Of a stretch of 36,930 bases of DNA, positions 32,134 to 36,930 are shown one piece after another. Position 1 is the first letter of the stretch; each line of letters starts with the position of its first letter. The translations under genes were made by a program, and so were the position numbers. The notes beneath the pieces were generated by a model that saw only the letters and a program-made list of their open reading frames with translations, searched no databases and had not been told where the DNA came from. Origin of the DNA: an uncultured Clostridia bacterium (GTDB taxonomy: Bacteria; Bacillota; Clostridia; Oscillospirales; Acutalibacteraceae); the NCBI GenBank assembly GCA_947165755.1, contig CAMVBR010000004.1:1-36930 (forward strand), read 5' to 3'.

Positions 32134-32670
32134 TTACTTGAACATTTTTCTGATTTTCTTCTGCAGCCGTTTTTTATAAAGCAGTGTGAACTTTGCGATC
32201 AGCATATCGTAAAGAAAAAGAATGACGTTCATCATTGCGATATAAAATACCACCAGAATCTTACCGCCGTCTGAAAACTCACTGTAATCGATATGGAAAA
32301 CGTAGTTGCAGATGGCTAAAGCAGAAAACAGGGCTGCATTGAAAATGATCAGTTTAAGAAGAAAAAGCAGTATTTTGCTCTTCAGTTTACCGCAGATGAA
32401 CTCCCTGAGGATCGGATAATACCCGAATAGCATGGTATAAAAAACGGCGGCTTCTTTATCGGCTATCATAAAAATCGAGAGCAGGCTTACCGCCGCAAAG
32501 GTGCCGAATGCCCAGTGGTAGCCGATCTCTTCTACGATAACGAGCAGGAACATGCCTGCAAAAACAGGCGCGGTATATACCAAAACGGGAGAAATATAGG
32601 TTATCAGCATCATGCTGACGGAGAGCGCCGCTATAATACCGCCAAGGGCTGCTTTTGAGCTTTCTCTCAT
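32134..32670 (-). CDS. Conserved clostridial membrane protein, 178 aa
   Basis: This is a polytopic membrane protein with five to six hydrophobic segments (e.g. AALGGIIAALSVSMMLITYI, VLVYTAPVFAGMFLLVIVEE and KILVVFYIAMMNVILFLYDM) and a strongly basic C-terminal tail (KKRLQKKIRKMFK). The pattern 'ALSV.mm..TYisPvl.Y..P..AG..l..v.eE' and 'DKEAAvfYtmLFGYYPI' looks familiar from unnamed clostridial proteins with an ECF-transporter-S-like outline; I cannot give a function. AGGAGA lies 11 bp before the ATG. The cwlD-like gene follows after 60 bp. Confidence 0.8.
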   Translation of the reverse strand: MRESSKAALGGIIAALSVSMMLITYISPVLVYTAPVFAGMFLLVIVEEIGYHWAFGTFAAVSLLSIFMIADKEAAVFYTMLFGYYPILREFICGKLKSKILLFLLKLIIFNAALFSALAICNYVFHIDYSEFSDGGKILVVFYIAMMNVILFLYDMLIAKFTLLYKKRLQKKIRKMFK

Positions 32671-32707
32671 TGCCTGTATTTCTCCTAACTTTGAATTATT
32701 GCATCGG

Positions 32708-34618
32708 TCAGCCGATCCTGATCGTTCTCAAGATGGTAAGCAGCGAGTTGATCAGCATTTTCAGCCAATCAAACAACCCGAGCTTTTTCAGCGCTGTTTG
32801 CATATTCGCCGGCAAATTCTGTTCAAATGCCGTTTCATGATATTGAGGCGCGTAAGGGCTTTGTGCGTTATAAGCCGTCGGCGTGCCGTTCATTACCGTA
32901 AAGACGAGCGTTCTGCTGCCGCGGGGCGTGATGCTGCCAAGCAGCGTATAATCTAAAGTAATATCAACCGTTGTCAGACTACGCTCCGGCAGGCTGCCTT
33001 TCATCGGAAGCGTAACGGACTTCTGCGGATCCAGATACACAAGTCCCTTTACGTCAAAAGAAACGTCGGCGCCCTCCACGTTTACGGAGATCAAACGCAT
33101 TTTATATTTATGAGAGAGGTTTGTGATGGTAATTGCAGAGTCGTCGGCGGTCCAATACCCCTGCGCGGAACGATCGAGCGCGGCGGTAACCGAATAGTTT
33201 CGGTTGGAACTGTACTTAAACTGTGGGAATGCGGGGTCGCTGTATACGTTCATCCGTTCATCGGAAAGAATCAGCGTCTTACAAAGATCGATCGTGTACC
33301 GGTCTTTCCATGACATACCGTGAAACATGCCGTTGATATACCATGTGTAATCCGGAAGAAAACCGGTAGAGGCATCGATCGCCATATCCGGAGACAGGTG
33401 GTTGTGTTCGGTATTTCGGCACACGCTTCCCTTTTGAAGATAACCATCGCCGAACCGCAAACCGTAAGGCGCGCAATCGGAACCGGTGGAATCCTTTACG
33501 CGGATGATCGCATCCGATTGCTGCTGCAATCCCGTTACGCTGGGCATGCCGCAGCCGGCAACGATGTAAATATTCATGCCTTCATCTACGCAGGCGTTGA
33601 GGGTCGCCGTCATGTTCGCTAAAATCTCATGGTGAAAATAATCGCTTTTTTCGATCAGTTCCGCACTGAGAACAGGGTCGAGCATCTCGTTCTTGAGATC
33701 GTCGTAATACTCCGCGGGGATGAAATCCCAGATGCTGCCCCAATAACCGAGGACCTGCTTTGCGTAACTGTGCATGATAATGTTGCACACGTCGTCGAGA
33801 ATACCGAACTGGTTGGCGCGAACAAGCCAGTTGATATCCTCTTCGATCATCTGACCGTTTTCAATGAAATAAAGCAGGGTCTCCTCGTCAAAAACGACGG
33901 TTTCGCTCATCAAGTCGTAAGCAAGCGCCGCGCCGCCGATAGCGGGAACGTTCATCACGATATTATGGATCACGTTTTTCTCCAGGCCGTACATTGCCAG
34001 ATAAGCGGCAACAGTCTGCCCGCCGTGACTCACAGCGAAAATATTCACTTTATCGGCGCCGGTAAATGCAAGAACGGAATCAATATACCGATCAAGCGTA
34101 GCGGCACAATCTACCATGCTCATTCTGAAATCCTGCTGATAACTGAAAACATGGTCGTTGCCGTCGGGGCCGTACAGGGCGGCCACGTCAGCCATGATAA
34201 CGCTCTCGTGCACATGCGCGCCGCCTTCGTTCTTGTACAGATAAGAAAATTGCGTATGTTCCGCATCCTGATAATACGTGGTAATATCGTTGATGCTGGA
34301 ACCATCGGGATTGCACGCAAGATCCCCCGCAAGATTTACGATTTCCTGACCAACGAGATTTGATAAATAGTCCGGGCGCTGAAGCGCAAGCTCGCCGAGA
34401 CCGCGCCCGATCTTCGCAATCTTTGTAAGAACAGTATTCAGAACCTCGTCCATATCAAGCTTCCAAACCTGATCGTCACCGATGTAAAGATTGGAAGACG
34501 AATACCCCGCAACGATTATGGTTGGGTATTCTTTCCCATCGTCGGCTGCTAATGCAGCCGGAGAGAATACTGAGATCAAAAGCAATGCGCTCAAGATAAT
34601 ACCGATCGTTTTTTTCAT
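32708..34618 (-). CDS. Secreted alpha/beta hydrolase, esterase/lipase-like
   Basis: The 636-residue protein has a clear signal peptide (KKTIGIILSALLLISVFSPA, cleavage probably after AALA at 24). A lipase-like beginning follows (YPTIIVAGYSSSNLYIG), and the nucleophile elbow is NIFAVSHGGQTVAAYL with Ser197; the elbow is AxSxG instead of the usual GxSxG. The late motifs NIYIVAGCG and LSPDMAIDASTGFLPD are candidates for the acid and the substrate region; His is not certain. Residues ~480-600 look beta-rich, perhaps a C-terminal sandwich, and the end is amphipathic. CGGAGG lies 8 bp upstream of the ATG. Substrate unknown. Confidence 0.78.
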   Translation of the reverse strand: MKKTIGIILSALLLISVFSPAALAADDGKEYPTIIVAGYSSSNLYIGDDQVWKLDMDEVLNTVLTKIAKIGRGLGELALQRPDYLSNLVGQEIVNLAGDLACNPDGSSINDITTYYQDAEHTQFSYLYKNEGGAHVHESVIMADVAALYGPDGNDHVFSYQQDFRMSMVDCAATLDRYIDSVLAFTGADKVNIFAVSHGGQTVAAYLAMYGLEKNVIHNIVMNVPAIGGAALAYDLMSETVVFDEETLLYFIENGQMIEEDINWLVRANQFGILDDVCNIIMHSYAKQVLGYWGSIWDFIPAEYYDDLKNEMLDPVLSAELIEKSDYFHHEILANMTATLNACVDEGMNIYIVAGCGMPSVTGLQQQSDAIIRVKDSTGSDCAPYGLRFGDGYLQKGSVCRNTEHNHLSPDMAIDASTGFLPDYTWYINGMFHGMSWKDRYTIDLCKTLILSDERMNVYSDPAFPQFKYSSNRNYSVTAALDRSAQGYWTADDSAITITNLSHKYKMRLISVNVEGADVSFDVKGLVYLDPQKSVTLPMKGSLPERSLTTVDITLDYTLLGSITPRGSRTLVFTVMNGTPTAYNAQSPYAPQYHETAFEQNLPANMQTALKKLGLFDWLKMLINSLLTILRTIRIG

Positions 34619-34637
34619 TTTGTTGCCTCCGAAGTTA

Positions 34638-35756
34638 TTAAAACATAATATAACACTTTTGCACGGGCGTGCAATCCTTTCCGTTGAAAGAGATCTCAGC
34701 CCTGTTGTCTTTCAAGCGGATCGCACAGCCAAAAACGTCGTCATCCAGTGGCTTGCCGCCGAAAACGATCGGCGCAGCAAAACCTTTTTCGTTGAATTTT
34801 GCTTCGCCCCGGATCATGCCGATGCGATGGATATGTCCGAACAGCCCGAAATCTGGTTTCCAATTATCGTTCAAGAGCTTCACCCAATAACTGTACGTGT
34901 CCTGTTCGATGTCAAATTCGTGCACACCCCGTTGCGGATCGTAATCTGTATGCATAAAGGGGATGTGGGACAGTACAAAGCGATATCTATCGCTGCGGGG
35001 CTTTTCCCTTCCCTGTAATGCGACCGTATCTTGAATAAATGCGGTTTCTTTCTGCCGGTATTTATGGAACGCGATCGTTCCCGCATATTCTGAGTGATCA
35101 TCATTTTTATCTTCACCGCAATCAAGAACCATGATCCGTATTGGGCCAAGATACACCGAATAATAAAACAAACCGTGATCGAGAGGATAAAACTCATCGA
35201 TGCGTTCCGCCAGCAAGCCGCGTAAATCGTGATTTCCGCGTGTGATAATACAAGGTTTTTGCCCTTTTGTAACGTAAAAAGCGATCTTCAGGGGCAAAAG
35301 CGTCTCTTCAACCGTTTGTGAACTGGAGGAAATATCGCCGTTTAAAATGAGAAGATCAAGCGCGCTGCCGAAATACTGCGCGGCCGATATGGCAGGATCT
35401 TTTCTTCCGTGCACGTCTGAAAGATGGTAGATACGAATGTCGTCGGTTTTTTCGATCGGCTGAAAAGCAAAATTCTCACGCACAGGCGCTTCTTTTTTTG
35501 AAGAGTATGCCTCGCGATATATGATTTCATACACGACCGTATATTTTTTGGCCCGATCCAGTAACGCCTGCGGTACCGTGAATTTCTGAACGTGCGTGCT
35601 GCTGATTTTAACGCCGCAAAAATCGTTCGTAAATTCTTCCCCGGCAATAAAAACGCTCATAAGAACGGGAACGGGAGTGGGAACGCAAATAATATAGTTT
35701 TCACCCGCAGCGCAGACCGCCGGACAAATTTCAAATGCAGAAAAGCGGTGTTTCAT
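34638..35756 (-). CDS. Calcineurin-like metallophosphoesterase
   Basis: The 372-residue protein has a phosphoesterase core from about residue 107: D114 and H116 (LSDVHGR), NGD (139-141), GNHD (174-177), a later SHIPFMHTD and GHIHRIGM, that is, all five metal-site motifs. About 105 residues before it form a beta-rich N-terminal region with several Cys and no signal peptide, perhaps an accessory domain. CGGAG stands 9 bp before the ATG. It is first of the leftward gene set and 19 bp before the secreted hydrolase gene. Substrate unknown. Confidence 0.88.
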   Translation of the reverse strand: MKHRFSAFEICPAVCAAGENYIICVPTPVPVLMSVFIAGEEFTNDFCGVKISSTHVQKFTVPQALLDRAKKYTVVYEIIYREAYSSKKEAPVRENFAFQPIEKTDDIRIYHLSDVHGRKDPAISAAQYFGSALDLLILNGDISSSSQTVEETLLPLKIAFYVTKGQKPCIITRGNHDLRGLLAERIDEFYPLDHGLFYYSVYLGPIRIMVLDCGEDKNDDHSEYAGTIAFHKYRQKETAFIQDTVALQGREKPRSDRYRFVLSHIPFMHTDYDPQRGVHEFDIEQDTYSYWVKLLNDNWKPDFGLFGHIHRIGMIRGEAKFNEKGFAAPIVFGGKPLDDDVFGCAIRLKDNRAEISFNGKDCTPVQKCYIMF

Positions 35757-35847
35757 TGTAAAAATCTCCGATGCTGAATAAGTACAAACAAAATTCCAAT
35801 AGATTCCGCATAAAATATTTTATGAAATCTGCTTGGAGGAAGCCTGT

Positions 35848-36525
35848 ATGTTTGAAATGCTGATAGAGAAAATAATGATATTTGCGCTTCATTTGGAAGA
35901 TACGTTCTCTTTCCCTGAGCCGCTTGGAAAAACGGAAGAGGCGATGTATCTAGAGCGTATGGCCAAGGGAGATAAAAAGGCGAAGGACATTCTGATCGAG
36001 AGGAATTTGCGCCTTGTGGCGCACGTAATCAAAAAATACTACGCAGCGAATGCTGAAAAAGAAGAGCTTTTGTCCATTGGAACCGTAGGATTGATCAAAG
36101 CGATCAATTCCTTTGACGCATCGAAAGGCGTCCGCTTGGCTACATACGCCTCAAGGTGTATAGACAATGAAATATTGATGTTCTTCAGAAATCGGAGAAA
36201 AGTATCTATGGACGTATCATTGGAGGAGCCGATAGAGCAGGATGCCGATGGAAATCCGTTGACCCTGATGGATGTGATCGCGCAGGAAGATACTGTGCTG
36301 GACGAAATATGTTTGCAGAAAAACATAAAAAAGCTCTACAAGCTGATCGATGAAATAGAAGATCCGAGAGAAAAGAGCATTATTATCATGCGCTATGGCC
36401 TTGATCAAAAGGAACCCATGACGCAAAATGAGATCGCGGAGCTTTTCGGCATATCCAGATCTTACGTAAGCAGGATCGAAACAAAATGCTTAAAAAAACT
36501 CAGAAAAAAATTTGAACATTTATAA
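35848..36525 (+). CDS. sigK: Sporulation sigma factor sigma-K
   Basis: SigK is the late mother-cell sigma factor. The protein (225 residues) has region 2 (IERNLRLVAHVIKKYY, GTVGLIKAINSFD, LATYASRCIDNEILMFFR) and region 4 (MTQNEIAELFGISRSYVSRIE). The sequence matches sigma-K rather than sigma-E, e.g. LRLVAHV and YLERMAKGDKKAKDIL. The first ~22 residues (MFEMLIEKIMIFALHLEDTF) before SFPEPL are hydrophobic, like a pro-sequence for SpoIVFB-type cleavage. I chose ATG at 35848, 8 bp after GGAGG; the TTG at 35833 includes that site. The gene is continuous, with no skin-like insertion. Confidence 0.92.
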   Translation: MFEMLIEKIMIFALHLEDTFSFPEPLGKTEEAMYLERMAKGDKKAKDILIERNLRLVAHVIKKYYAANAEKEELLSIGTVGLIKAINSFDASKGVRLATYASRCIDNEILMFFRNRRKVSMDVSLEEPIEQDADGNPLTLMDVIAQEDTVLDEICLQKNIKKLYKLIDEIEDPREKSIIIMRYGLDQKEPMTQNEIAELFGISRSYVSRIETKCLKKLRKKFEHL

Positions 36526-36576
36526 AAGAATTTTATCATATTTGGAATGCCGATACAAGTATTTTCCAAAAAATAT

Positions 36577-36605
36577 TTGACAAAAAACAAGATTGCATAT
36601 ATGAT
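36577..36605 (+). promoter_or_regulatory. Promoter of the GH31-like gene
   Basis: TTGACA (36577-36582), a 17-bp spacer and TATGAT (36600-36605) lie 23 bp before the start codon, followed by GGAGGA at 36615-36620. It shows the GH31-like gene has its own start, independent of sigK. Confidence 0.75.
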
Positions 36606-36628
36606 AAAAATATTGGAGGAATGAAAAT

Positions 36629-36930
36629 ATGGATCAATTCTGGGACAGATTTTTTTATACTTCTTCTGCCGCGGCGGATGAAAAAAATATTATAAAAAAG
36701 AACGGTGTGCGTCTTACCGTGATCACCGACAGATTGCTTCGAGTGGAAGTGCAGAACGGCAGCGTCTTTCTGGATGACCCGACTCAATGTGTGAAATGCA
36801 GAGATTTTGCTTCACCGCAATTTTCAATCCATAAAAAGGACGAATATGTTGTGGAAATCAAAACCGCAAGGTGTACGTTCGCATTTGATTTCAGGGCCAG
36901 AAAGCTGAATTCCGTATTGCTGGAAGACGG
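36629..36930 (+). CDS. GH31-like glycoside hydrolase, N-terminal part only
   Basis: The first ~100 codons are present before the window ends. They read MDQFWDRFFYTSSAAADEKN, then VRLTVITDRLLRVEVQNGSV, then VVEIKTARCTFAFD. This is the N-terminal beta-sandwich (galactose-mutarotase-like) domain typical of GH31 enzymes such as alpha-glucosidases and alpha-xylosidases, with the 'iTDRllRvE' motif and a following 'f.ddpT' stretch. The catalytic barrel is outside the window, so the specificity cannot be stated. ATG 36629 has GGAGGA at 8 bp; the ATG at 36621 is out of frame. Confidence 0.75.
   Translation, partial: MDQFWDRFFYTSSAAADEKNIIKKNGVRLTVITDRLLRVEVQNGSVFLDDPTQCVKCRDFASPQFSIHKKDEYVVEIKTARCTFAFDFRARKLNSVLLED

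Noticed and set aside
33629-34363. 244-codon open frame on the + strand inside the secreted hydrolase gene
   Set aside because: It is antisense to a frame with a signal peptide and ribosome binding site; no domain is visible.
36526-36576. Terminator after sigK
   Set aside because: Only short AT-only pairings (e.g. ATAAAA/TTTTAT and TTTGGAA/TTCCAAA) are present; none has a GC stem with a T-run.
1-36930. CRISPR arrays, tRNA or rRNA genes, anti-phage defence islands
   Set aside because: I looked on both strands and saw no regular repeat-spacer arrays, tRNA cloverleaf signatures, rRNA segments or recognisable defence genes.

Overview
This window looks like chromosomal DNA from an endospore-forming Firmicute of the class Clostridia. 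By eye the base composition is roughly balanced. The evidence is a set of sporulation genes (yqfC, yqfD, a ylbJ-like gene, a cwlD-like amidase and sigK), a lysine riboswitch, TTGACA/TAtAAT-type promoters with 16-18 bp spacing, strong GGAGG ribosome binding sites, and several genes whose closest relatives I know from Clostridia. Most of the window is ordinary core and housekeeping sequence. I see no prophage, insertion sequence, CRISPR array, rRNA or tRNA. The longest stretch without a coding gene is the 284-bp dapA leader (22519-22802), which is filled by a promoter, a riboswitch and an intrinsic terminator.

Layout, left to right. 1-1570 (+): the end of a SAM methyltransferase gene and hslO (Hsp33). 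1615-3530 (-): two small unknown genes and a YlbJ-like membrane protein, facing hslO across a bidirectional terminator. 3612-13817 (+): yqfC-yqfD, two small XRE regulators, two different FAD oxidoreductases, a TIM-barrel isomerase, a GtrB-like glycosyltransferase, a DUF1858 protein, trmK, a Nif3-family gene and rqcH. These are tightly packed and often overlap by 4 bp. 13820-22518 (+): an FGGY sugar kinase and an AraD-type epimerase, then dnaE, pfkA behind its own promoter, and an NAD-dependent epimerase with a C-terminal zinc ribbon.

22526-26766 (+) is a lysine-responsive operon, dapA-dapB-ddh-lysA. It covers aspartate semialdehyde to meso-diaminopimelate by the dehydrogenase shortcut and then to lysine. 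A single lysine riboswitch with a classical terminator controls it.

26838-27479 (-) is an orotate phosphoribosyltransferase-like gene, divergent from a CE15-like esterase gene (27642-28700, +). 28741-35756 (-) is a long leftward set: metallophosphoesterase, secreted alpha/beta hydrolase, membrane protein, cwlD, radA, a 36-residue membrane microprotein, and a Xer-type tyrosine recombinase. A perfect AT-only or nearly AT-only palindrome with the 11-6-11 geometry of a Xer core site lies between the last two. 35848-36930 (+) holds sigK and the start of a GH31-like glycosidase gene.

The items most worth a second look are the palindrome beside the recombinase, the microprotein translated behind radA, the epimerase/zinc-ribbon fusion, and the unexplained small genes next to ylbJ. 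I found no convincing evidence of a wholly new multi-gene system.
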